From: Peristeroidobacter agariperforans
GTDB taxonomy: Bacteria; Pseudomonadota; Gammaproteobacteria; Steroidobacterales; Steroidobacteraceae
Reading direction: 5' to 3'
DNA length: 64,000 nucleotides
Assembly (NCBI RefSeq): GCF_004138335.1
Contig: NZ_RYFW01000003.1
Location: 62,001-126,000 of the forward strand
Made by a program: the position numbers and the translations under genes. A model generated the notes under the pieces. The model did not search any database, was not told the origin of the DNA, and was given only the letters and a program-made list of their open reading frames with translations. How positions within the stretch are numbered: position 1 is the stretch's first letter; each line of letters opens with the position of its first letter. Below are positions 17,231-26,600 of this stretch, piece by piece.

Positions 17231-18423
17231 ATAGCGCGCGCGACCTGGAAGAGCTGGAGCCCATGCATCGCGAAGCGGATGAGGAAATCTGGCAGCTCAG
17301 CTGCATCGATGACGCGCTTTTCACCATAGATGCGGCGACTCGCGATGCGTTGAATGAATGGTTGACTCGGCGGGGCGCGCCCGTTTTCCACATTGGCGCC
17401 GACGAGTTCGAGCTCAACTGGCTCGACAGTGCTGCCGCTCACTGGCATGTCGCCGCGGAGGTGGGTGCCGGAATGCATCGTGCCGTTGTGGCTCTCGACT
17501 CGTTCGCCGCGCTCGACCCGCTGCTCGTCGGCGAGCCGTTCACTCTCATGCCCGCGCCATTGCGAGACCTGGCGGTGCATCGACTCGTCGCTCGTGCCCT
17601 CACGCGCGTTCCAGCACTGGCGAATGCTCTGGAGCTGCGCGCGTTGCATTGGAACGTTGAGCAGCTTCCCGATTGGCCCTGCCGACTGCCGTTCGTGTTG
17701 CGTCGGCGTAGTGAGGGTACGCAGTCGACGGGCTGTCTCTTGTTCGAAAACTGGCTGGGCTTGAAGTGGCTCCACGGCCTGTTGCCGATCGATGCCCAGT
17801 CGACTCGTGCTCGCCTGAGCTTGCGTGTACCGCTACGGCTCTCGCTCGGCCACTCGAGTATCGCCGCGCACTCGCTGCAAGATCTGCGACCCGGAGACGT
17901 CGTATGGATCGAAAGCGGCAGCATCGCGCGAGACGGTATCGCAGTTGAACTGCACGCTTCGGCGGGTCGATGTCTCTGGCGAGGCCGAGCGCAGCGGCAT
18001 TCGCTGCGAATCGTCACCGCCGAGGATCTCAGAATCGACACGGCAACGAGCTCGACGCTTCAACCGGAATATTCGTCCGCACTGCATGCATCAACAGGAG
18101 CACAGCCGATGGACTCGCAGCGATGGCAGCTGGATGTACCCGTCACGTTCGACCTTGGCGAGCTTCACCTCAAGATCGTGGATCTCGAGCGGCTGCAGCC
18201 CGGTCACATCGTTGAGCTGCAGCAGGACGTCGCAACCGCGACGGTGGCGCTGCGCCTGGCCGGTCGGCGCATCGCCGAAGGTACGCTGATCGCTGTTGGC
18301 AAACGTCTCGGCGTTCGCATCGGCACGATCACGGCCCCGCACGAGTCGGACGAAAATCATCCGGATGCGGCTCGGCCCGACGCGGTACGGCGAGAAGCAG
18401 CACAACCGAACGGCCCATGCTGA
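17227..18423 (+). CDS. sctQ: T3SS C-ring/sorting platform protein SctQ
   Basis: 398 residues from GTG 17227, which overlaps the sctP stop (GTGA). The C-terminal SpoA (FliN-like) domain at about residues 315-380 (DLGELHLKIVDLERLQPG ... GRRIAEGTLIAVGKRLGVRI) is clear, and a more diverged SpoA1 region precedes it (about 200-270). SctQ builds the cytosolic sorting pods that load substrates. An internal start for a short form is described separately. Confidence 0.92.
   Translation: MNSARDLEELEPMHREADEEIWQLSCIDDALFTIDAATRDALNEWLTRRGAPVFHIGADEFELNWLDSAAAHWHVAAEVGAGMHRAVVALDSFAALDPLLVGEPFTLMPAPLRDLAVHRLVARALTRVPALANALELRALHWNVEQLPDWPCRLPFVLRRRSEGTQSTGCLLFENWLGLKWLHGLLPIDAQSTRARLSLRVPLRLSLGHSSIAAHSLQDLRPGDVVWIESGSIARDGIAVELHASAGRCLWRGRAQRHSLRIVTAEDLRIDTATSSTLQPEYSSALHASTGAQPMDSQRWQLDVPVTFDLGELHLKIVDLERLQPGHIVELQQDVATATVALRLAGRRIAEGTLIAVGKRLGVRIGTITAPHESDENHPDAARPDAVRREAAQPNGPC
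18109..18423 (+). CDS. Putative short form SctQ-C from an internal start
   Basis: In-frame ATG at 18109 with a consensus CAGGAG at 18095-18100 and 8-nt spacing. It would give 104 residues containing just the C-terminal SpoA domain. YscQ, SsaQ and Spa33 are known to make exactly such a product, which forms part of the C-ring complex. Expression here is inferred from the signal. Confidence 0.55.
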   Translation: MDSQRWQLDVPVTFDLGELHLKIVDLERLQPGHIVELQQDVATATVALRLAGRRIAEGTLIAVGKRLGVRIGTITAPHESDENHPDAARPDAVRREAAQPNGPC

Positions 18424-19070
18424 ACACGCCGGATCCGGTCGTTGTCCTGCTGACGCTAGGTTTTCTGGCGTTGGCGCCGTTCATTGCGATCATGGTGACT
18501 TCGTTTGCAAAGCTCGTGATCGTGCTGTCGCTGGTTCGCAATGCGCTCGGGCTGCAGCAGATTCCGCCGAACCTGGTGCTCAACGGATTGGCGCTGGTGC
18601 TGTCGATTTACATCATGGCGCCGCTGGCACTGCAGCTTGCGGATGCCGCGCAGGCGCGCATGACCACCGGCACCCTGGAGCCCAAAGCGCTGTTCGGCAT
18701 CATCTCCGATGCACGCGCGCCGTTACAGCAGTTTCTGGGGAAGCATGCGCAGCCGCGCGAGCGCGAGTTCTTCGTACAGTCAGCAAACAAATTGTGGCCG
18801 GAGGAGCAGGCGAAGGCGCTGCGAAACGATGACCTGATGGTGCTGGTGCCCGCGTTCACGGTCAGCGAGCTCACGGCCGCGTTCAAGATCGGCTTCATTA
18901 TCTATCTGGCGTTCGTCATCGTCGATCTGGTCGTCGCCAACGTGCTGGTCGCGCTCGGAATGGTGATGTTCTCTCCGACCGTCGTCTCGGTGCCGCTGAA
19001 GCTGTTGCTGTTCGTGCTGCTCGACGGTTGGGCGAAGCTGATCCACGGACTGATCCTGACTTATCGCTGA
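18417..19070 (+). CDS. sctR: T3SS export apparatus protein SctR
   Basis: 217 residues, four membrane segments, FliP/YscR family: N-terminal LALAPFIAIMVTSFAKLVIV, the VRNALGLQQIPPN motif and the VPAFTVSELTAAFKIGF signature. Forms the core of the R5S4T1 export gate. Overlaps the end of sctQ by 7 bp. Confidence 0.98.
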   Translation: MLNTPDPVVVLLTLGFLALAPFIAIMVTSFAKLVIVLSLVRNALGLQQIPPNLVLNGLALVLSIYIMAPLALQLADAAQARMTTGTLEPKALFGIISDARAPLQQFLGKHAQPREREFFVQSANKLWPEEQAKALRNDDLMVLVPAFTVSELTAAFKIGFIIYLAFVIVDLVVANVLVALGMVMFSPTVVSVPLKLLLFVLLDGWAKLIHGLILTYR

Positions 19071-19145
19071 GCACGGGCCGATGTCGTCTGCTATTGGAAG
19101 CTCGATGAACCGATCGCGCAAGGCACCCCGATTCGAGGAGCCGTG

Positions 19146-19412
19146 ATGGAGCTCGCCGCACTCGTTACCTACGTCAAGCAAGCGCTGCTACTGGTTCTGT
19201 GGCTGACGCTGCCGCCGGTGCTGGTGGCAAGTATCGTCGGGCTGGTGATCGCCGTGCTGCAGGCGGTGACACAGGTTCAGGACCAGACGATCTCATTCGG
19301 GATCAAGCTGCTCGCAACCATGGCCGCGATCGCACTCACCTCGGTATGGCTCGGCGCGGAGCTGATGAACTTCACCGAACAGCTGTTCCTCGCGATCGCC
19401 GACATCAAGTGA
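19146..19412 (+). CDS. sctS: T3SS export apparatus protein SctS
   Basis: 88 residues with two transmembrane helices and the FliQ/YscS motif AVLQAVTQVQDQTISFGIKL. A GTG one codon upstream is also possible. A 75-bp gap after sctR is the largest gap between sctF and sctV. Confidence 0.97.
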   Translation: MELAALVTYVKQALLLVLWLTLPPVLVASIVGLVIAVLQAVTQVQDQTISFGIKLLATMAAIALTSVWLGAELMNFTEQLFLAIADIK

Positions 19413-19421
19413 GGGTTACGG

Positions 19422-20216
19422 GTGTTCGATCCAGAGGAGCAATGGCAGTCGATCTTCATGGTAATGGCGCTGCTCATGTCCCGAATGCTCGTGACCTTCT
19501 CCATTATTCCGTTATTTGCCAGCAGCGGCATTCCAGTGGTCGTGCGCACGGTGTTCGTCGCTGGGCTGGCGTTCGCCCTGTTGCCGCTCGCGTTCGCGGA
19601 CGATGCGCTCACCTCGCTGCCACTGGCGAGCGTTCCGATCTATCTGGCCAAGGAAGCGGCGATCGGTCTTGCGCTCGGGCTGCTCGCGAGCGTCGGCTTC
19701 TGGGCGCTGTACGTAGCCGGCGTGATGATCGACTACCAGTCCGGCCTCGCGTTCGCCGCCACGATCGATCCATTGACCGGGCAGGAGGAATCGCTGCTCG
19801 GCACGTTCCTGATGCGCTTATTTACGGTGCTGTTCCTGGTCACCGGCGGACTGCTGGCGCTGATCGGGCTGCTGTTCGAGAGCTACGTCGTGTGGCCCGT
19901 GTCCAGCATGCTCCCGACGGTGGCGAGCCCGCTGTTGGTGGAGCTGATGCTGCGAGCTCTGGCTGAGCTGCTGGCGATTGCTCTGAAAGTTGCTGCACCC
20001 TTCTTGATCATGATGCTGCTGATCGAGATTGCAGTCGGCCTGCTGTCGCGTTTCGCTCCGATGCTGAATGTCTTCTTCGTAGTGCTGCCGTTGAAAGTGC
20101 TCGCGCTCGTGCTGATGCTGTTGTTGTACGGGATGGTGATAGCAAGCGGTGCGGCACCGCTGCCGCTGGCGGACTTCAGCGACTCGCTGCGCCAGCTGCA
20201 GGAGGCGTGGCGATGA
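19422..20216 (+). CDS. sctT: T3SS export apparatus protein SctT
   Basis: 264 residues, FliR/YscT family, six to seven membrane segments. Motifs PLFASSGIPVVVRTVFVAGL and IDYQSGLAFAATIDPLTGQE are visible. The start is GTG at 19422, with GAGGG about 9 nt before it. Overlaps sctU by ATGA. Confidence 0.97.
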   Translation: MFDPEEQWQSIFMVMALLMSRMLVTFSIIPLFASSGIPVVVRTVFVAGLAFALLPLAFADDALTSLPLASVPIYLAKEAAIGLALGLLASVGFWALYVAGVMIDYQSGLAFAATIDPLTGQEESLLGTFLMRLFTVLFLVTGGLLALIGLLFESYVVWPVSSMLPTVASPLLVELMLRALAELLAIALKVAAPFLIMMLLIEIAVGLLSRFAPMLNVFFVVLPLKVLALVLMLLLYGMVIASGAAPLPLADFSDSLRQLQEAWR

Positions 20217-21277
20217 GAGAGCAGAAGACGAATGAAGCGAAGACGGAGCCACCGACAAAGAAGCGGTTGCGCGATCTGCGGCGCAGAGGTGAAGTTGCGA
20301 GAAGCGCCGACGTGCCGGCGACCGCGGCTGTCATCAGCGGAGTCTGCTTCATGCTGCTTGCTGGGGAGCACATGATCGATCGGTTGAACCGCATTCTGGA
20401 GCGCGCCGCGAGCGCCGATTTCCGCGCCCTCGACGATACAAAATTGTTAGGGCAGTGGACTTCGCAGATGTTGCTCGAGGTCATCTGGTTGACCGTGCCG
20501 ATCGTGCTCACTCTCGCCGTGATCGCGGCGTTGATCGGGTTCCTGCAAGTCGGGCCGGTATTCTCCGGCGAGCAGGTGAAGCCGAAGCTGTCGCGAGTGG
20601 ATCCGATCGCGGGCGCGAAGCGCGTTTTTTCGACCCGCACGCTGGTCGAACTGCTCAAGCTCCTGCTCAAGGCTGCCGTGCTCGCCGCGGTCGTGTGGTT
20701 CACGACGCGCAGTGCATTGCCGACGCTCTTGCAATCTCACTTGCTGCCGCTCTCCGGCATCCTGCCGCTGGCATTTCAGTTGGTGGAGATCCTGTGCTGG
20801 TCTGCGGTCGTGTGCTTCATCGCCATCGCTGCGTTCGACCTGTGGTATCAAAAGTGGCAGTTCCTGCGCCGCAATCGCATGAGCGTCCAGGAGGTGCGGC
20901 GCGAACACAAGGAGATGGAGGGCGATCCCCACATCCGCCGTCGCCGCCGGCAATTGCATCGCGAAGCCGCCGAAGCCGGCATGTTGGCGGATGTGCGCAA
21001 GGCCAGTGTCGTGGTGGTCAATCCGACGCACATCGCAGTCGCGCTTTATTACCAGGAAGGCGAGACGGATCTGCCCGTCGTCGTTGCGAAAGGGGAAGGG
21101 GACCTGGCTCGCGCGATTCGCCGAGTCGCCGAGGAAGAAGGCATTCCGATCGTTCACGACGTCGATCTGGCACGGCGGCTGCGTGCCGACGCGCCCGTCG
21201 ATCAATACATTCCCGAGGAGCTCATCCAGCCCGTGGCCGCGGTTCTACGCTGGGCGCGCGACCTCGGCAGGCCGTGA
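20213..21277 (+). CDS. sctU: T3SS autoprotease/switch protein SctU
   Basis: 354 residues, FlhB/YscU family. Starts with the family TEPPTKKRLRDLRRRGEVA segment, then four membrane helices and a cytosolic domain with the NPTH self-cleavage site at about residue 270. Cleavage there switches export from needle parts to later substrates. ATG at 20213 with a strong AGGAGG just upstream. Confidence 0.98.
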   Translation: MREQKTNEAKTEPPTKKRLRDLRRRGEVARSADVPATAAVISGVCFMLLAGEHMIDRLNRILERAASADFRALDDTKLLGQWTSQMLLEVIWLTVPIVLTLAVIAALIGFLQVGPVFSGEQVKPKLSRVDPIAGAKRVFSTRTLVELLKLLLKAAVLAAVVWFTTRSALPTLLQSHLLPLSGILPLAFQLVEILCWSAVVCFIAIAAFDLWYQKWQFLRRNRMSVQEVRREHKEMEGDPHIRRRRRQLHREAAEAGMLADVRKASVVVVNPTHIAVALYYQEGETDLPVVVAKGEGDLARAIRRVAEEEGIPIVHDVDLARRLRADAPVDQYIPEELIQPVAAVLRWARDLGRP

Positions 21278-21316
21278 GGCACTGGCGCCGAGTAATTTCG
21301 TATTGGAGTTCAGCCT

Positions 21317-23389
21317 ATGGCAAGCGTAATGGTCGCATCCAAGAGCTCTGTCTGGCGGAGCTTGCTCCGACAGCACGATCTGCTGCTGGCGCTGCTGGTC
21401 GTGGCGGTGATCGGCCTCATGATCCTGCCGCTGCAGCCCTTCATGCTCGACACCTTGATCGCGATCAATCTGGCCGCCTCGGTCATCCTGTTGATGGTGT
21501 CGCTGTATATCAGCTCACCGCTCGGACTCTCGACGTTCCCTTCGCTGCTGCTGTTCACGACGTTGTTTCGTCTGTCCCTCAATATCGCCGCGACCCGGCA
21601 GATCCTGCTGCACGCCGACGCCGGCGAGATCATCTTCACCTTCGGCAACCTGGTCGTGGGGGGCGACATCATCGTCGGGCTCGTCGTCTTCCTCATCATC
21701 GCCATCGTGCAGTTCATCGTGATCGCAAAAGGCGCGGAGCGCGTCGCCGAGGTCGGCGCACGGTTCACGTTGGATGCGATGCCCGGCAAGCAGATGAGCA
21801 TCGACGCCGATCTGCGGGCCGGATTGATCGACAAGGACGAGGCGCGTCTTCGTCGCAGCGAGCTCGAGCGTGAGAGTCATCTGTACGGCGCCATGGACGG
21901 CGCGATGAAGTTCGTCAAAGGCGATGCAATCGCAGCGCTGATCATCGCGGCGGTCAACATCATCGCCGGTCTATGCGTCGGCACGCTGCGCAAGGGCATG
22001 GATCTCGGCACCGCGCTGGATACCTACTCGGTGCTCACGATCGGCGATGCGTTGGTCTCGCAGATCCCCTCGTTGTTCGTCTCGATTGCCGCCGGCGTGC
22101 TGATCACACGCGTCGCCGACCCGAGCCGACGGCAGGGCGTCGGCCTTGGCAATGAGATCGTGGAGCAGATTCGCGTCCATCCGCGTGCGCTGCTGATTGC
22201 CGCGGTCGTGGTCGTGGGCCTGATGATGGTGCCGGGCTTCCCGAAAGTGCAGTTCCTGGTGCTGGCAGTGGCCGTCGGATTTCTGGGGTACACATTGCTG
22301 CCTGGCCGGCGCCGCTATAGCACGGCGGGTGAAACACCCATGCCTTCGATGCAGCGGGCCGGTACGAACATCGTGCGGCCATGGCTCGATACGAGCGACC
22401 ATGCGCTGACCGTGCCCGTGCTGGTGGAAGTCGGCTCGGGCATCGAGCGACTCATCGCGCCTCAGCGGCTGGATTTGGAGCTGCGGCGAGTTCGTCACAG
22501 TCTCGAGAGCGATCTGGGTGTGCCGTTCCCCGGCATCGTCATGCGCCAGCAAGCCGCGCTTGCGCACGGCGCATACACGATTTCCATCAATGAGATTCCT
22601 GTGTGGCGCGACACGCTTAACAGCCGCAACCGGCTTGGCGCCATGACGGGGCACGTCAACGCCGGTGCGCAGCCACAGTTCAAGCAGACGTCGCCGATAC
22701 CAGTTGGCCAGCGTTCGGCGCCGAACGCGAATCAGCCAGCTGCCGAGCACATGCTTGCGCAGAACCTCTTGCGTGTCATGCGGACGCATGCGGACGAGTT
22801 CATCGGGATCCAGGAGGCGCAACTGTTACTGCGTCGTCTGGCGGACGAATATCCAGACCTCGAGCGCGAGCTGCAGCGTAACGTACCGCTGCCGCGGTTG
22901 ACCGACGTGCTCAAACGCCTCGTGCACGAAGATATTTCGATCCGCAATCTGCGCGAGATCGCGCATGGCCTCATCGAGTGGGCGCCCCGCGAGAAAGACA
23001 CCGCGCTCGTGACCGAATATGTGCGCACCACCCTGTCACGGTACATATCGCATCGTTTCGCCAACGCGGATGGTTCGCTGTCGGCGATTGTGCTGCATCC
23101 CACTGTCGAGGAGCAGATGCGGCAGGCGTTGCGGCAGACGCCGGCAGGCACGATATTGATGCTCAACCCGGCGACCAGCCAACAGATCGCCGCGCAGATT
23201 CGCCGGGTGTTACAGCCGTTTGTAGAAGCGAACGACGCGCCGACAGCGGTGGTTCTGCTCACGCTGCTGGAGTTGCGGCCACATTTGCGCAAGCTCACCG
23301 AGATCGAGCTGTGGCGCGTGCCGGTGTTGTCTTATCAGGAACTGGTGCCGACGATCCGGGTGAATACGCTGGCCTCGGTGGCCCTCTAA
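21317..23389 (+). CDS. sctV: T3SS export gate protein SctV
   Basis: 690 residues, FlhA/YscV family. Eight predicted membrane helices in the first 330 residues, with FIPEP-type segment MPGKQMSIDADLRAGLIDKD, and a large cytosolic C-domain that forms the nonameric ring. Last gene of the operon; it ends 13 bp from a convergent minus-strand gene. Confidence 0.98.
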   Translation: MASVMVASKSSVWRSLLRQHDLLLALLVVAVIGLMILPLQPFMLDTLIAINLAASVILLMVSLYISSPLGLSTFPSLLLFTTLFRLSLNIAATRQILLHADAGEIIFTFGNLVVGGDIIVGLVVFLIIAIVQFIVIAKGAERVAEVGARFTLDAMPGKQMSIDADLRAGLIDKDEARLRRSELERESHLYGAMDGAMKFVKGDAIAALIIAAVNIIAGLCVGTLRKGMDLGTALDTYSVLTIGDALVSQIPSLFVSIAAGVLITRVADPSRRQGVGLGNEIVEQIRVHPRALLIAAVVVVGLMMVPGFPKVQFLVLAVAVGFLGYTLLPGRRRYSTAGETPMPSMQRAGTNIVRPWLDTSDHALTVPVLVEVGSGIERLIAPQRLDLELRRVRHSLESDLGVPFPGIVMRQQAALAHGAYTISINEIPVWRDTLNSRNRLGAMTGHVNAGAQPQFKQTSPIPVGQRSAPNANQPAAEHMLAQNLLRVMRTHADEFIGIQEAQLLLRRLADEYPDLERELQRNVPLPRLTDVLKRLVHEDISIRNLREIAHGLIEWAPREKDTALVTEYVRTTLSRYISHRFANADGSLSAIVLHPTVEEQMRQALRQTPAGTILMLNPATSQQIAAQIRRVLQPFVEANDAPTAVVLLTLLELRPHLRKLTEIELWRVPVLSYQELVPTIRVNTLASVAL

Positions 23390-23401
23390 AGCGTTTCTGT
23401 C

Positions 23402-23656
23402 TCACCTTCTTCTCAAGCTGCCTGCCGCGGTCCACGTTCTCATGAGACGAAGAAACGCGGCTGCGTGAGAAGGATCGTCCGCGAGCCAGGCCGTGAAGCT
23501 GCGTTGCATCTGTGGCGATGCTTGGTCGGATCGAAGCCGTGCCAGCCACACGGCGGCCTCGGCACGCACGAGTTCGTCGTCCTCATGAGTTGGCTTCTTC
23601 ACCGCTGATATCGTCACCGTTTCCGCCGTGCACCGCAGGTGATGGTCGCCGCTCAC
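23402..23656 (-). CDS. Truncated FecR-like anti-sigma N-terminal domain
   Basis: 84 residues from a GTG that overlaps the stop of the giant gene upstream (GTGA). Residues 30-75 (EAAVWLARLRSD then FTAWLADDPSHAAAFLRLMRTW) match the DUF4880 N-terminal domain of FecR regulators, the part that binds the sigma factor. Membrane and periplasmic portions (about 230 residues) are absent; the frame stops right after the domain. It could be a free cytosolic anti-sigma factor or a leftover. A later in-frame GTG (about residue 19) would give a more typical start. Confidence 0.65.
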   Translation of the reverse strand: MSGDHHLRCTAETVTISAVKKPTHEDDELVRAEAAVWLARLRSDQASPQMQRSFTAWLADDPSHAAAFLRLMRTWTAAGSLRRR

Positions 23657-26600
23657 CCCGGCCGGAAATCTGGATCGCCGTACGCCGGATTCATCGTCAG
23701 ATAGAAGCCGCTTCCTCCCGAAACATCCGTCGCGCCCAGCGTGTGGTGCGAGCCCACGCGATAGCCGCTGGCCTGCGCGGCCGAATCCAGCATGGACGTT
23801 TGAGTGCTTCCCGCCATCGTGACTCGCGTAGTGCGAAACGTTACGCCCATCGGGCCGAAGTAGATGGCGTGACTGGTGCTGGGTGCGAATGCGGTGATCG
23901 ATCCGATCAGCGACAGCCCCTTCGGGCCGCCGGACTGGATCGGTATGTCGCCGCGCACGTTGGAGTTCACGCGACCCACACGGAACGAGTACGTCGACTG
24001 TGCGGAGATGCCGTTGTTACTTCCGAAGTAGCGCATGCCTAAATTGACCTCGCCGCCGAGGATGAGTCGAGCAGTGCCCAGCAGGCCCGCGCTGTTGGGG
24101 CCGTGCGGATCGTGCAGTGCTGGCCGAACTCGCAGCAGCGGAGGCAGACCGTTGGGATCCGCCGGCATGGGGCCGCGCAGATTGGGGCCGTTGCCCCAGA
24201 GCGTGACCATCGTGCCCGTCCACGAGAAATAAAGAGCGGCCGACGGGCTGCCTCGCAAACCGTTGAACGGAAGCACGGTGCGGTCATCGTTGGTGACCAG
24301 GTGTGCATTGCCGGTGGCGATTTGCGGGATGAGCGAGACTCGCACGGCACCCGCGCCGGTCTGCGTGACTTCGCTCGCAATGTACGGAATGGCATAACCT
24401 AACTTCTGCAGCCCACTGCGCAGGGCGCCCGGCGCGATACCTTTGGGATAGCTGTATGGGTTGACGCCGCTCATTACCCAGCGGCCAAAGCTCGTGATGG
24501 GGGTGGTCACCGGCGCTGCGAAGCTGGATACCGCGTTCTTCGCGGCTGCGCCGGCATTGCGTAACACTCCCCAGCCCTGCAATGTGCGGTTGAGTGTTCC
24601 CCAACCCAATGTCTGGACTCGAGGCAACTCATAGCTGATCGGCAGGAGAACCTCGGGCATCGTGGCATCGGCGACGAGGTAGCGCGCGCCGCGTTGGCCG
24701 GCGACACTGTCCGCGGCAGCCCACAGGGGCGACCAGCCATCCAAGCGCGTGGAGAAAGTGTGGGTGAGATAGTGAGTACCCGCCGGAGCGCGAGGTTGAG
24801 AGCCGGGCGGCGAGGTTCCCGCGGGAGCATTCGTCTCATCCAACTGTCTCGACAGCGCGCCGCCGGCGATCACGTTGCCGTCGGTGTCCACGACCGTGAC
24901 GAAATGCTCGCCGCGCAATTTGTCCATCGTCTGGTTGAGGCCTTCGGGCGTTCTCGCGAGCGTCGGATGACCTTCGACGTACGCGCTCGCAACTTCATAC
25001 AGCGTGGACTCGCTGAGCGAGTGCGGTTTGTTCACTATCGCCACCATGGCCGGGCTGCCATCCTCGGCTGGGAACATCCGCACCATATCCATGCGTCGGT
25101 GGGACGTCTCCCACCAATCGATCACGCGCCGGGTGGGATTGGCCCATCGACTCGCCCGACTCACGAACGAATCGCGATGCATGGGATGCAAGAGCTTGCC
25201 GAGAAACTCACTGCCGATTGCGACCGGCGGACGTTTGAACGTTTTCTGGTAGTGCAGGTCCTGCGTACCGTCGGCCCAGGAGTAGCGGTCGTTGGTGGAA
25301 ATCTCGCTCAACGCGCGCAGTTGTCCTTCTTGAGACAGCGATGAGCTGAGCGCAACGTTGACGTTATCCGGGCGTTGTGCAGCAGGGATTTGCTCGAATA
25401 ATTCGACCGCGTCGCGCCGGACCCGACGATTGGCGACGACTGCGCCCGGCGCCATCCTCGAATCCGCGGCGCTGGTGGTGTACCAGTTGAGCGCCAGCTG
25501 GCGCGTGAAATTCTGGGTGCCCACGACGGACGCCGCGATCGCCTGCTTCCTGCCTAGCTCGTCTCCAGCCACGTGCACGATCTGCGTTGTTTTATTGCCA
25601 ACTTTGTTACCCAGCGGATCGCGTCCGAGCGAACCTCGGGAGTCGAGCTTCAGCACCGCCGAGGCCACGATTCCCTCATTGGGCGCGGTGGTAGCGCTGC
25701 CGTCGCGAACGACCACCAAGGTCTTGCCACGAAGTGTAGCGGCATGACGAGCGATGGCGCGGTTGGATGCACTCGGGCCGAGAGCCTCCGCCGCAAGCGC
25801 ATTTCTCACGTCGCGTGGAGCACCTCGGCTATACCAGTCAGCGACGCGCGTCGATTGCGCTGAGTCGGTTGCGCTGAACTCCTTGAAGGCCAGCTCCGAG
25901 CGACCGGTGAGCCCGCGGCCCGATGCCACCGTGGCGATTCCACCAACAGCAATCAAGTTGCCGCCGACCAGCACATAATTGGCTTGAGTGGGTGTGAGGC
26001 CCGCGGCCGTTAGCCCTTGGACCGAAAGAGGAGTGTAGTGATCACCGGTGGCGACATAGCGGACCTGCGCCTGTGCGCCGTCCACCACGAGTGCTCCGCC
26101 CAGCACGTTGACGCCCTTCATGAGCAAGCTCGTTGCGCGCACTGCGGTGAGCGCCGCGCCGGTGATCGCCACTGGCACCGTGGCGACGAAGCTGATGCCG
26201 ACGTCCGTTCTATTGGCCCAGTCGCGCGACATGCCAAGCTTCTGCAAGCCAGCGCTGATGGGAGCATCGGTCACAGTGCCGTTGACTGCGTCCGAGATGC
26301 TGTGGCCGAGTCGCACGGATCCATCGGCGATGATGGCGATGCTGGCCACGAGACCCACGCCGCTCCAACTCGTCATGATGCCGAGCGCCACGCCGCCGAT
26401 GATTTCACCGACGCCCATGCCGATGTCGAGTGCGTAATCCCAGCCGCTCTTTTTCGGAGGAGGCGGAGGAGGCGTCAGCGCGAGGTAGACCTCTTGCCGA
26501 GATTGCTGGGCCGTATCTAGAAGCTGTTTGGCGACAGCGATCGTTTGCTCGGGAGCAAGGACACCGCTGCCGGCCGTCGTGGGCTCGGTGGAATCGGAAA

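Noticed and set aside
20455-21873. 472-residue plus-strand frame crossing sctU and sctV
   Set aside because: Out of frame with two unmistakable T3SS genes; Arg/Ala-rich translation without domains.
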